Below are positions 48,101 to 57,139 of a stretch of 64,000 nucleotides of DNA, piece by piece. The DNA is taken from positions 28,769,375-28,833,374 of the forward strand of contig CAIIXF020000005.1 of NCBI GenBank assembly GCA_903813345.2. Reading direction: 5' to 3'. The stretch is from Owenia fusiformis (Eukaryota > Annelida > Polychaeta > Sabellida > Oweniidae). The position numbers were made by a program, and so were the translations under genes. The notes below the pieces were generated by a model. That model was given only the letters and a program-made list of their open reading frames with translations, was not told where the DNA came from and ran no database searches. Position 1 is the stretch's first letter; each line of letters begins with the position of its first letter.

Positions 48101-49223
48101 CTTGCTCAGACAGACACAATCAATTGACCAAAGAAGCAGCCATGGGTAAGTTCCACATAATATCAAAGTATAATATTGTACTTTGGGATCTGTACATGTA
48201 TGTTGATAACTTGAAAATAATTGTACAAGTACAAATACAAATTCAATTATTTTCTTGCCTTGGTTATAGCCTACATCAACATGTGTGCTTCATCTTTCAG
48301 TCATGTGCTGCTGAGCTGATTTTAACATTTGAAACAGATATACAAAATATATCGTTCAATATACATGTACGTCATGCATTTAGTATTCCGTACACCACAA
48401 GGTTGGTTATTTAAGACTGATAGATAGACTAGACAATAACTGTTATTTGTCTAAGATCTGGATGCTTTTGGCTATAATCTGAATACTTCATACTTTAAGA
48501 GCACAAAATATAAAATTGATTCCCATATATTTTTAGGGCAGGGATTTGATCGCCATCTATTTGGTTTAAGAACACTAGCAGCTGAATCTGGCAAGTCGCC
48601 AGAAATGTTCGAGGATCCAGCATATGCTCGTATAAATCATCACATCCTATCCACCTCCACTCTCAGTAGTCCCGCTGTACTCATTGGGGGTTTTGCACCT
48701 GTCGTGTCTGATGGCTTTGGTTTAGGTGAGACTTAATTGATTCAGGGCCTACTGGTCAAAATTTAATTATGGACCATTGTTCACATGTGTGTTGTACACA
48801 TTATAAAGCCCAAAATATTGAGAAGTGCTTCTTTGTATATTGTAGATAATTGAATTGACTGAGTTAAAAAAATTATATTTTATTATCATTCCCAAATACA
48901 TTCCCAAATCAGAATCAGTTACCCACATTATGTACTTGCTTATCATGGTGACACAGTATGTAGACCATATTTTATACTTCTAGAAAACCTTTAAAGTTAG
49001 AGTCGTCTATTGAAGATTTTCAAAGCTCTTCCCAAAAGACTTTGCCGTGTGTAGTTAAGTTTTATATTATCTTGATTGTTCTCTTTCAGGCTATGGTGTG
49101 AATGATGCTAGGCTAGGCTGTAATGTAGCATGTTACCCAGAACGACCAGTGACAGGGTTCTTGAAGGCAGTGGAGCAGAGCCTAGATGACATTTATGATG
49201 TTTTAGAAGCTGTGAAAGAATAA
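27188..49223 (+). CDS. CPT2: Carnitine O-palmitoyltransferase 2, mitochondrial, 14 exons
   Basis: Inner-membrane enzyme regenerating long-chain acyl-CoA from acylcarnitine for beta-oxidation. Exons: 27188-27259, 27699-27745, 29217-29416, 30639-30698, 31197-31434, 31821-31925, 44358-44455, 44858-45010, 45902-46022, 46408-46604, 47258-47427, 47920-48145, 48537-48725, 49090-49223. They total 2010 nt, 669 residues (human about 658), in phase. The start at 27188 gives [20 protein letters not shown], a basic Ser-rich mitochondrial presequence; an in-frame ATG at 27083 would add 35 residues poor in that character. Family signatures are [54 protein letters not shown], the catalytic His in [62 protein letters not shown] and [12 protein letters not shown]. 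Intron 6 is 12.4 kb and carries nested genes and transposons. The enzyme appears intact. Confidence 0.96.
27885..28275 (-). mobile_element. tRNA-derived SINE in CPT2 intron 2, with partial second leader
   Basis: On the minus strand: leader AATGACCCTGGATAGAAAGT, box A TAGCTCAGTGGGTTCAGC, box B GGTTCAATTCCC, and an unrelated body ending at a 17-nt C-run (27940-27956, G-run on the minus strand). Beyond it the leader begins again (CGACCCTGGATAGCAAGTTG), so two units were joined head to tail. Confidence 0.7.
28685..29105. repeat. Tandem repeat, about 158-bp unit, CPT2 intron 2
   Basis: The phrase CCATTTTGGATTTTCCATC recurs at about 158-bp spacing (near 28718, 28877 and 29034), each with AAAGTCTTGT and AATTTTCAGGG parts. 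Two to three diverged copies. Non-coding. Confidence 0.7.
29830..30200. repeat. Tandem repeat, about 115-120-bp unit, CPT2 intron 3
   Basis: Three copies of a unit containing TCAGAAGATCAAATCTGACTT, TTCAATGA[CT]CTTCTCAAGG and CAAATTGACCATTTTTT. Non-coding. Confidence 0.7.
32192..34078 (+). mobile_element. 5'-truncated LINE (L1/Tx1-like) with target-site duplication
   Basis: Degenerate 3' part of a non-LTR retrotransposon ORF2 in the sense orientation of CPT2 intron 6. The region 32195-32890 reads as the domain after the reverse-transcriptase palm ([50 protein letters not shown]). It continues in other frames at 32977-33222 and 33246-33611, the last with a Cys/His cluster CQHCQMRH...MLIEC. An AT-rich 3' UTR with (AAAT)n and an A-tail ends at about 34062. 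Both sides carry ATTGTGTTAGGA (32192-32203 and 34063-34074), extending to 15 of 16 matches. This marks a target-primed insertion about 1.86 kb long that was 5'-truncated on arrival and is now frame-broken. Confidence 0.85.
33880..33960. repeat. AT microsatellite, (AT)n/(AAAT)n, in the LINE 3' UTR
   Basis: Alternating ATAT and AAATAAAT runs over about 80 bp inside the LINE 3' region. Slippage-prone simple sequence with no other feature. Confidence 0.85.
35917..36220 (-). repeat. Dispersed repeat, copy 1 (GGTACCCGG / GCATCCCCCCC family)
   Basis: Shares long stretches in inverted orientation with 36905-37285, including the GGTACC-rich segment, the AGAAGCTTCAAATAAAAAGC segment and a G-rich end (GGAGGGGGTGCGAT). 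Weaker relatives occur at 30400-30520 and 57150-57410. It sits just downstream of lectin exon 3. Confidence 0.75.
36638..40052 (-). CDS. Secreted F-type-lectin (fucolectin)-like protein nested in CPT2 intron 6, 3 exons
   Basis: Exons in transcript order: 39944-40052 (109 nt), 37982-38215 (234), 36638-36870 (233). They join in phase 1/1 to 576 nt, 191 residues plus stop. Exon 1 gives a signal peptide ([20 protein letters not shown]) and a short linker. Exons 2-3 form one F5/8C-like fucolectin domain: [51 protein letters not shown], then [28 protein letters not shown]. Fucolectins are extracellular carbohydrate-binding proteins of innate defence. The Arg-Gly-Asp/Cys-Cys sugar motif of canonical F-type lectins is not present ([11 protein letters not shown] stands there), so fucose binding is uncertain. 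The gene lies antisense to its host and has a decayed tandem copy upstream. Confidence 0.85.
36905..37285 (+). repeat. Dispersed repeat, copy 2, inverted relative to copy 1
   Basis: Contains CCCGGTACCCGG palindromes at both ends, then TTTTGAATTTCCAAAAATGT, AGCTTCAAATAAAAAGC and GGGATCGCACCCCCTCC, the inverse of 35917-36220. With copy 1 it brackets lectin exon 3 (36638-36870). Confidence 0.75.
38831..39385. mobile_element. Second, degraded copy of the CTGTACGCCCGG MITE, inverted
   Basis: Begins TACTGTACGCCCGG at 38831. Its left part matches the reverse complement of the right part of 40677-41077 (ATGGCTATTAAATTTCGCGAA). Its right part (AACAAATTCCCGGGGATTTA, CACTCGCGAAAAG) matches the other end. 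The right terminal repeat is eroded, so the end is approximate. It lies in lectin intron 1. Confidence 0.65.
40675..41079. mobile_element. MITE with TA target duplication in lectin-copy exon 3
   Basis: The element 40677-41077 starts CTGTACGCCCGGTATTAATC and ends with the near-perfect inverse, flanked by TA on both sides. The TA duplication and terminal inverted repeats fit a Tc1/mariner-type non-autonomous element. The inside is rich in CGCGAA words, unlike the AT-rich surroundings. The empty site is visible in the intact paralogue (36638-36870), which makes the boundaries firm. No transposase is encoded. Confidence 0.85.
41390..41505 (-). mobile_element. Degraded SINE copy in the decayed lectin gene
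   Basis: Contains the inverted leader TGCTATCCAGGGTCATTACA and remnants of the body (AGTGTGCTAAATTTGATTTC). The tRNA promoter boxes are eroded. It lies in intron 2 of the lectin pseudogene. Confidence 0.55.
42577..43725. repeat. Diverged repeat units in CPT2 intron 6
   Basis: A motif CCCCCATAGCG[GA]TGAAGTAT followed by GTGCC[TC][TC]GGTATAAT occurs at 42577-42630 and again at 43673-43725. An approximately 80-bp unit (TTTGCATT...TTCACATT.ATCAAA) is repeated at about 43540-43690. The first copy marks where homology to lectin exon 1 stops. No coding signal up to the next CPT2 exon at 44358. Confidence 0.55.
45468..45790 (+). mobile_element. tRNA-derived SINE of a different family in CPT2 intron 8
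   Basis: Box A GTAGCTCAGCGGTAGCGC and box B GGATTCAATCCC in tRNA-like spacing, followed by a body with GTGCACATAAAAGAACACAGG and a TATATATACGGG stretch. The body differs from the leader-type SINEs elsewhere. The 3' end is approximate. Confidence 0.65.
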
Positions 49224-51346
49224 CACTATCATAATCGGAGGGAAGTTATACTTGAAAACTTTAAAAATAGATGAACATTTTATATTATCAAATCAAAACT
49301 TGATTACAGCAGTCTAAAATGCACAATCAGTTTCCATTTCCACAAATGTTTTAATAAGGCCTCCGTCACCAATTCGCTTATTGTGTATACTTCATTATCT
49401 GCATACAACCCATACAGAGACTTCACATCTTGGGCAATCTATCTAGCAATAACAGTAGATGTATCTAAAGTAGGGTTCCTCTTGCCAATAGAAAATACTT
49501 TGAAAATACTGATATAAGAATAACCAGGAATTTTTGTGTGTATGAAGGTTCGATCCCCACTGGGGTGGACTGACTTTTTTTCACACCAGCCCTTAGCACA
49601 GGATTTCATTCTGTGTTTTTATTAACTTATACATAAGCTGTTTAGGAATTAGGAACCATATCATTAGCCCATCACTTGTAGTGCTAGGCGTGCTAGCCTA
49701 AAGTGTGCATTATCACAGAAAAAAGAATTTGCTTTCTTGATCAAAGAATTCCCAAGGACTTCCCAATCTTGTTTTTTTTTACTTTTTTGAAATTCCTGTA
49801 TTCTTATCTTATGTATAAAGATGCATTCTCTCTCTAAAATAGCAAAAACTGTTCAATACCATTCGAATAAGCATTTTCAAAATTTCTCTGCAATAAACCA
49901 TTTTGTAGTTATTTGTTCTTTCTAGGCCTTATGTAGTAGAGACCCCACTTACACACATTTCAGATGGATGAAATCACATTCTTGTGATATCAATGTGTGA
50001 TAAATGTGTTAAAAATGCACATTAGTCTTTACTGTAGGCTGAACACAATGCAATGCAATAATAATGGGAAATAGAATCATAAAATGATTTAATTATTTAT
50101 TTTATAGATATACTTTTATATTTCTTTAAATTGTATATAATATTACTTCAATTTAGTTGAAATAAAGATTAACAGAAAACATAATTTTTGAAAACCATTG
50201 TTCATTTATTTATTCACAGTTTATAGTTATGCTATTGTATTAATGTTGACTATTCAAGCCAACTGCACCTTAGAGTCACATTGTAGAAAATAAAATGTAA
50301 TGTGATTATGTGACACTCATTTTGGCAATGCTGTGCATTTTCATTTTGAAATTGAAGTATAAATATGAAGCTGTATACCATCTGACTAATGAGATAATAA
50401 GTCATTTTAATTATCTGAATTATAAGAAAATCTCTTGCATCTTTACTCACAACAGTAGACCTGAACTATATTTTAGAAATATCGACCAAAGTGTAGGTCT
50501 TATATTGACGAATAAATACCCAAGGGCTAGGCACAAATTTTTCTGTACCCAAAACAACCGAAGGGAGTGAGAAGTGAGAGGTAGAGAAAATGTTTGTGCC
50601 TAGCCCAAAGGTATTTATTACTCAATATTTGATCTGAGGTCTATATTTTTGCAAAATCGTCACTTTGTTTCCAACTTCCAGTTTAAATTAGCGTTTAGCA
50701 CTGAACGAAACACTTAGTACAGACCAGGTATTGTATCGATGAATACATTGTGGGTGAAATATTGACTTTGTTCACAGTTTATAGAAGGCATGAATACAGT
50801 CATGTTCAAATAAAAAAAATACAGTTTACTCTCTTGGCTATTTAAAGTAACAAATGTTTTAACAATAGTTTGTCAATTACATATTGCGTAGATAATTATT
50901 ATGAAATTCTTTGACTAGGTGTACAAACTGAAATGTTTAAATTATGCCTTAATTAATCCTATTTAACCATTTATGCATTATTAATATCTTAAACCAATCA
51001 ATTATGCAATGATTCTCATCATTCTATTATCAATTTTGATGAACTTCCAAGTCTTGTATGTCTCCAATGCAATTCTCAACTCCTCATCCAGATCAAAAGT
51101 AACTAACTCTGAAGCTTACTCTGCACATTGTATAATCCTTCAATGTAGCTAGGGCCTGGTACTAATTTTAAAATTCGCACAATCATTATTACAATTGTTG
51201 ACTAACTTTTCCCTGTAAACTGCACAAAATATTCACAGTGAAAGTGACTATAATTGTATTCCAGCCCCTCTGATTTTACTGCCCTTTAAATGAAATATGT
51301 CATGTTTTTGCTATATACATTATTACACCCAAAGTGGAAAATGATT
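49224..51346. other. Intergenic region between convergent CPT2 and C6orf163-like genes
   Basis: Holds the CPT2 3' UTR, then AT-rich sequence. A box-B-like fragment (GGTTCGATCCCCACTGGGGT, about 49549) suggests the 3' part of another tRNA-derived repeat. No gene seen. Confidence 0.5.
50161..50166 (+). terminator. CPT2: Candidate CPT2 poly(A) signal AATAAA
   Basis: AATAAA about 940 bp after the CPT2 stop in AT-rich sequence. It is the clearest canonical hexamer between CPT2 and the convergent C6orf163-like gene. The cleavage site was not identified. Confidence 0.45.
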
Positions 51347-53296
51347 TCAAATAACAGTTTTCATTCTTTCAAATTTTTTCATACTTGGAATCATAAATTC
51401 TGACTGTCCCCTGTCATACTTCTTACTACACATATCAATAAAGTTTTGGAATTCATTTCTTGTAGACTTGAGCTCTTTTTCTACTTTTGCTTTTAATATT
51501 TCTAACTCTTTGATATCATTGTGTAATTGATCAATCTCTGCTATACGTCCTTGTATTGTTTCTTTTAGCACACTAATTTGATGTTCATAATAATTTTTCA
51601 TGTCTGCTAATTTCTGAGCTGCGATTTCTTGTTCCTGAGCCCGGGCAACTCTCACTGCGTCTACCTTGATTGCTGTCATTTTTTCCGTGAGTTGTTCCAG
51701 TGCTGACTGTTTGTCAGCAGCACATGCTGCGAGTGCTTCTGCGAACTTCATGGCATGTTGCCTGAAATGACAAAGATTGAAATTATATACTGGGAAATGA
51801 CTAGTGCTACTTATTCAACTAATGTATACACTTGTAAATATTTTTAAGTGTTTTGGCCTGATATAACATGACATCTCAACATGTTTAAGTTTAAAAGCAA
51901 AGATATAAAAATTCTGTGTTTTTGCTTACATAATACAATGTATATTTGATACCATACTTTATTGCATGAATGGGTAATATTGAGGATCTGATTATCAGAA
52001 AGATACAGGTAGAGGGGTAGCCTGAATCTCAAACATCAATCACTATTCACATATTAAAAACTTACTGTGCAACTCTAGTTGCCTCATCTGCAGCTATCTT
52101 CCTCTCTTCAGCTCTGGCTTTAGCAACCGCATCAAGAAGCTCTTGGTGACATCTCTCCTCTGTAACGCTAACAGCATCCTTTAGACGTTTTTCTCCTGCT
52201 GAACGCTCATCCTGTACTTGATTAAAAGCTATTTTCTGTTGTTCTCCCATAACACGTAGTATTTCACTCTATAAAAATCAAAAGGAGAATTTTCACCCAA
52301 CAGAGCAAGCCACAATTATTCAAGTGTAAATCAACTTAAGAATTATACCAATGTGTCAGTCATTAAAGAACACAAAGCACACTGTTGTTTACTGTTTATT
52401 AATCTAAACCCTATTTTTGAAAATATGGGGTGATCCAAAAACAGAACCACCCAAAAGAGTAATTATTTCTTTGATATCTACACAATAAGCCTTATTTTCC
52501 AAATACATAAACAATAGTATATTGCTTGATAACAATATAAGTCCAATAAAGTTTTAGTACACATGACTTGAAAAATGTAAGAATGCATTTAGATGTACAA
52601 AAATCAAAAGCAGGAATCATATCTAAAGACTATGAGTAAAGCAGAAAGACATTCAAAAGAAGATAGAAGTCTAGTTTTCCTTGGATGGATTTGTCATAAA
52701 TTACTTTGACTAAATAGTCAACACATGTCACTAATAATTAATAAGTTAAAATAGAGAACACTTTTGGGCAATTCTGTTTTTGTAACTGTGTAATTCTTTT
52801 TAAATACTTACATTGATTTTTTTGTCATATGTCTTCATTAGTTTTTTCTCTGATTTTTCTTGTTCATTTTTACATTTTTGCTTGGTTCTTTCAACCGCCT
52901 CTTTCTGAAGTCCATGAGCCTCATCCCAGATTCTACGCTCTGTCTCTTGCCTGACTAGTTCTTTTTCTTCTTCAGCTATTTTGATTGTTCTTTTCTGGAT
53001 TTCCTGTCCAATATCTGAAATAAATCATAAGTTTATGACATCAGAAATGATTCAAACTGGAGACATTCTGTGTTTTGATTAAATAATACATTAATCAACA
53101 GAATTAAATAAAATCTTTTGAATCTCATGGTAGACGATTGGTAGACCTACTTACTTATAATTTTTCTGTGTGAAAAGTCTTGTACAATGACAGGCTTAGT
53201 TTCTTCATATCTTCTTGGGACTGCTTTAAAATGTACATGTGTTAGTCCAGTAAGAGATGGTAAGGAAAGATTCACACCATGATCCTTGGTAGCCAT
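51347..53296 (-). CDS. C6orf163: C6orf163-like coiled-coil protein, 4 coding exons
   Basis: Exons in transcript order: 53155-53296, 52812-53014, 52066-52268, 51347-51761. They total 963 nt, 320 residues plus stop, in phase. ATG at 53296-53294 lies just inside the exon after a TTTCAG acceptor, so at least one upstream non-coding exon is expected. The protein is almost entirely charged alpha-helix (KRTIKIAEEEKELVRQETER, KARAEERKIAADEA). A conserved-looking end KELKSTRNEFQNFI, RGQSEFMIPSMKKFERM matches my recollection of human C6orf163 (329 residues; EELQETRMAFQKYI, ADFILPERKK), as do SHRKI near the N terminus and KARAEER. No signal peptide or membrane segment. Function unknown; a structural or cytoskeletal role is only an inference from the coiled coil. 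Confidence 0.82.
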
Positions 53297-53309
53297 AGTT
53301 ATGCTAAAC

Positions 53310-54036
53310 CTGAAATCAAATGAGAGCATGGAGGTATATTTGTGTTATACATCCGTGATGAGAGAAATTTATTTTTTAGAATATTTGTTCATGTCAGATT
53401 CATCAGGGGCCGGTAATTCGTACGATCCCCACTCCAATCGGGATGAATTCTATTTTTTGGGATAAATCTTGGATTATTAATCCGATAAATATTTGGTGAA
53501 TTCGTACGATATGAGGATTATGAGGGGAATCCCCAAGATTTATCCAATTTGCATTGGAATTTCGGATAAAATTTATCCATAAAGTAATCGACCTCAAGAG
53601 GTGGATTTAGAAATCATGGGCTCTACCACTGATACTAGAGCCCATGATTAAATCTTTAATTTTTCTATTTCAGTTGACAAGATCAAGATGTCAATCAACT
53701 CCTATGTCAATTCACCAACATCTCTTCCCAATGTCAATGGAAAAAATAATCTAAATTGTGTCTACTTGTTACTCATGTAGTCAGAAGATAGTAAATAGTT
53801 ATTACCTGGCATGAAAATGTCTAAACTTCAGAAATAATTAACTTTTTTATCCTTGCTTACTTTTTCAATATTTACTAGCGGCCTAACAACAATATTTGAC
53901 GCTTAGTGGCCATGCGCAGAAAAAGTAATTCGAGCATTTTAGTGTGCAAATGTGGTTGTTCTCCGTAATTAGTCATATTTTTTATTTATCTAGATAGAGT
54001 ATTTCACGATACTTATAATATCATAGCACATACCTT
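53310..54036 (-). other. C6orf163: Probable 5'-UTR intron of the C6orf163-like gene
   Basis: On the minus strand a good donor (ATAAG then GTATGTGC) stands at about 54033, and an acceptor (ATTTCAG) directly precedes the coding exon. The inferred non-coding first exon is about 54034 to about 54100. Inside the intron, 53410-53590 carries AATTCGTACGAT twice and several GGATAAAT-type segments, probably a small degraded repeat. Confidence 0.5.
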
Positions 54037-54079
54037 ATTATTTTTGCAGAATTTTGATGTTGCGGAAGGATATTTCGAT

Positions 54080-54215
54080 GCAGATTGTCATAGCAATCTT
54101 ACTTCTCGCGAGATATTGGCGCGAAAATGACGTCAAAGCACTTCCGACACAAAAATATTCAGAAAATTTGAGCAGTATTTTCAACAAATTACGTCTATTG
54201 CGACAATAAATGTAA
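54080..54215. promoter_or_regulatory. Motif-dense, probably bidirectional promoter
   Basis: Within 45 bp lie TCTCGCGAGA (54104-54113), TTGGCGCGAAAA (E2F-like, 54116-54127), the full palindromic CRE TGACGTCA (54128-54135) and CACTTCCG (ETS-like on the minus strand, 54139-54146). To the left is the inferred first exon of the C6orf163-like gene. To the right a strong plus-strand donor (AATAAAT then GTAAGTACC) at about 54211 may end a non-coding first exon of the plus-strand gene at 62689. The motifs are seen directly; promoter activity and the plus-strand link are inference. Confidence 0.6.
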
Positions 54216-54368
54216 GTACCAACCCTACTTTTATGTTATGCTATATGTATGTCATATATTGGAATCGTATAAGGGGTCATTTTGTATTCGAAAGTGCCAA
54301 AAATGGATGTTATCCATTTTTCTATTTTTAATCGTAAATTAGCTCAACACGTGGTCGTTTGACTGGAC

Positions 54369-54790
54369 TTAAGGTCAGGGTGCATGATGGGAAATTTTCT
54401 GCATTCCTCAATTGAGTCACATGTTATTTTTCTAACAAGAATCACTCCTTCCCCGCATTGTCTATATCTTCCGGTTTTGCACAAAGAGTACACTTATGTG
54501 CCTAGAAAAGACTTGTGAGAAGAATGTTTTGATCAAGTGTATAAAAAACAAGAAAATTCAGTGAAAAAGATCAGAAAATTTTCAGAAATATTTTTCACTG
54601 AATTTTCTCATTTTTTATACATTTTACAAAACAAACCTTCTCACAAGGCTTTTCTAGGCACATAAGTGCACTCTTTGTGCAAACTTGGAAGATGTAGACA
54701 ATGTGGGGAAGGAGTTATTTTTGTTTGAAAAATAACATGTGACTCAATTGAGGAATGCAGAAAATTTCCCAACATGCACCCTGTCCTTAA
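54369..54790. mobile_element. Long foldback element with TTAA flanks
   Basis: The element 54373-54786 (414 bp) is almost wholly two inverted arms of about 200 bp around a short loop near 54570-54590 (AATTTTC palindromes). Left arm: CAGGGTGCATGATGGGAAAT, AATTGAGTCACATGTTATTT, AGTACACTTATGTGCCTAGA. The right arm repeats these inverted with a few differences. TTAA borders both ends (54369-54372 and 54787-54790), the target preferred by piggyBac-type transposases. Non-autonomous. Confidence 0.85.
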
Positions 54791-55283
54791 ACCTGCACAT
54801 CGCTCCAAAACGCAATATGTTGACATATATTGTTTTTACATTTTCAAGCTCTAATATAAAGTTTATGTAAATAAAAATTGTTTTTTTCTGCGTAATATCA
54901 AAGAACAATCATTTAGTTAAAAAAATAAAAAGGGTAATGCGGGATTCGAACCCGGGCCTCCCGCGTGCTCAGCGAGGGTTCTACCCGCTACACCACCGTA
55001 TTATTATGAAAGGAAAAAGTAATTAAACGCTACTTATTTTGAATGCTATGATTCGGAAGTGACGTCACGTTCTTCATTTAGAAACCTTTCCAAAATCATA
55101 TCGCCGGCACCGATCGAAGCAAATTCAATGAAAAATCTTTGAAATGACACATTTATCGTAAGTATTTCTACACAAGATTTGCCCCATTTGTTCATCATTC
55201 TATAATCTTTCATTAGCTCAAAATGATAAAGTTCACCCCTGAAACAACCCAAGATTGCGTTTCGGAGCGTAGTCCAGCTTTAA
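54787..55283. mobile_element. Second TTAA-bounded element abutting the foldback
   Basis: Between TTAA at 54787-54790 and TTAA at 55280-55283. The ends are imperfect inverted repeats sharing CGCTCC[AG]AAACGCAAT. It shares one TTAA with the foldback on its left and carries a tRNA-like sequence inside (54931-55003). It codes for nothing recognisable. Confidence 0.6.
54931..55003 (-). tRNA. tRNA-like sequence (pseudo-tRNA)
   Basis: Minus strand: GTAGCGGGTAGAACC resembles a box A and GGGTTCGAATCCCG is a perfect B-box/T-arm. GGTGGTG can pair with CATTACC using two G-U pairs, and a T-run terminator follows. The body between these ends is only about 65 nt and no anticodon loop has the invariant U33 with a good stem, so I call it a tRNA-derived pseudogene or SINE head, not a functional tRNA. 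Confidence 0.5.
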
Positions 55284-55404
55284 ACATCTTCAAAATGAAT
55301 TAGAAGGGCTCAACTTGTGACGAAGAATATTCAATTCAGTAGGAGTTTCTTTATATGCATTTGTGTCTTGTAGGCAGCTTCCGATGAATGTACAAAAATA
55401 TGTT

Positions 55405-55645
55405 TCTGGAAAGACCACTGTAATGACCTTCGATAGCAAGTTGCTACTACAGTCTCAATTGTAGTGGCTAGCCTTTATGGCTCAGGGGTAGAGCGTCTGA
55501 CTCTGAGAGCGGAAGGTCCTGGGTTCGATTTCCGTACGGGGCATTTAGTCATATAAATCCGACCGTTGTATGCTGTTCTTCGATATTCCTTGTTCTTATT
55601 TGGATATTTATTTTTTATCATTTTTTTGCATATACGGTCGTAGAT
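55405..55645 (+). mobile_element. tRNA-derived SINE, plus orientation
   Basis: A leader AATGACCTTCGATAGCAAGT is followed by a pol III box A (TGGCTCAGGGGTAGAGCG) and box B (GGGTTCGATTTCC). The tail TAGTCATATAAATC[CT]GACC contains a small hairpin (GACCGTTGTATGC...GCATATACGGTC). The leader matches copies at 27.9-28.3, 41.4 and 56.3 kb. Confidence 0.75.
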
Positions 55646-56149
55646 ATTATATGGAACAAATTGCGGTAAACGCTTTTCTGGCTTGTCTTGGTAACCATAG
55701 TTACCATACTAACCAAAGTCACACAAATTATCACGTAATTATTTAGCTCCAACATCAAAGTGTTAAATCTTACCTTAGACATGTTAAACGCTTGATAATT
55801 GACGAAATATAATCAATTGAATTATATTTTCATTATCGCCCGCCATGTTGCTAAATGTTGTTTCCGGTAGTCTAAATGTATAACATGTATCGAAACGGAA
55901 TCATAATTATTTATTACACAGAGATCGATTCCAAAGCCGTTCTCTTCTCAACGACACTGCTTCCCTTTCAACTGAATATTCGTGTAACAAAAACTTATGA
56001 TTTCGTTTGATATAGTTTTACATCTAGACTATCAGATTAACCCGGAAGTGACCTTGGTAGTTGAAGCAATGAAATTAATTTATCATTTGTGTGAATTTGG
56101 TTGGGTAGACATGCCAGGAAAGCAATTCCCGCAATATAGAAGCGCTAGT

Positions 56150-56345
56150 GTTTATGACCCTCGTATGCAAGAAAATAAGAAAAATAAATATCCAAATCAG
56201 AAAAAAATAACAACAAATAACATCATACGAGGGTCAGATTTATATGACTAGGTGCATTGAATTTAGCACATTCTCTTTCGAGTCTAGTATCTGGCTCGGT
56301 ACACTACAGCTCCCCGACGAGCGTGCCCAAGGGTCATTACACCAC
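56150..56345 (-). mobile_element. Partial SINE of the same family, inverted
   Basis: Reverse complement shows TAGTCATATAAATCTGACC, GATTTGGATATTTATTTTTC and a TACGAGGGTCA end matching the tail of 55405-55645, plus the leader GGTGTAATGACCCTTGGG. The tRNA part is mostly replaced. Together with the plus copy it forms an inverted pair about 0.5 kb apart. Confidence 0.6.
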
Positions 56346-56804
56346 CATAACAGCAATTCAATATATAGATTTTGACCTTGACTAAACTGGAAATTCTAAC
56401 ATTATTATACCTCAGAATGCACAAACAAAAGTTTTGCTATTATAGGTAAAAAGTTGTCATTGGTCCGCCATTTTTGCGGAAGTTACACTGAAACCCAAAC
56501 TCTGTGAAACGAAACGAAATCACTAGAAAAAGACATGGCACTCATCATGATTCGTGAGCATGCGCACTAAAAGTTTAAACCAATCAGATTATTTGATTAT
56601 TTTTCGCACATGAATTACATGCTTCTGAGCACTTAGCTAACCACAATAAAGAAACCTGGCGGAGATTACCCGGGCCCTTACTTCATTTTAGCAAAATTCC
56701 AGCTCAAACTCGTGACAAATGCATTATGCATACGCTGGTATGAAGCCTTGGAGACAATCATTTTGGTAAATATGAGATGTACAGTGTATACTTTTCTGCA
56801 GTTT

Positions 56805-57055
56805 GGGACATTAAATGTTAGAATTCAAGAAAATATGCGACTTAAGCAACTTATCAATTAATTTGTATCAGCACTGTAGATATTTTTAAACATAAATGTC
56901 TGTAAGAATATCCTAGAAGGCGGACTTATCAGGGGAGTTCGGGACGTTAAATGTTAGAATTCAAGAAAATATGCGACTTATCAATTAATTTGTATCAGCA
57001 CTGTAGATATTTTTAGACATAAATGTCCGAGACGGCGGACTAATCAGTGAATTTC
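56805..57055. repeat. Tandem duplication, about 136-bp unit
   Basis: TTAAATGTTAGAATTCAAGA, then ATATGCGACTTA, ATTTGTATCAGCACTGTAGA and GGCGGACT[TA]ATCAG occur twice. The second copy lacks a short AAGCAACTTA segment. Confidence 0.75.
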
Positions 57056-57139
57056 ATAGTAAACCAACACAAATTGCGGATATAGTATATGGTATAATGT
57101 GCAGGTAGATTTACCTGTGATATGGTATAATGCAAATTC

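Noticed and set aside
54931-55003. Functional tRNA gene on the minus strand
   Set aside because: Good B box and pairable ends, but only about 65 nt long and without a valid anticodon stem-loop; recorded as a pseudo-tRNA.
55683-55715. GGTAAC-CATA-GTTACC palindrome as an RFX X-box for a ciliary gene
   Set aside because: The second half deviates from the X-box consensus and it lies about 1.6 kb from the likely promoter; no independent support.
55997-56251. 84-codon plus-strand frame containing INPEV similar to the CPT2 upstream leader
   Set aside because: The similarity is explained by a shared 16-bp DNA motif; the second half runs into an inverted SINE.
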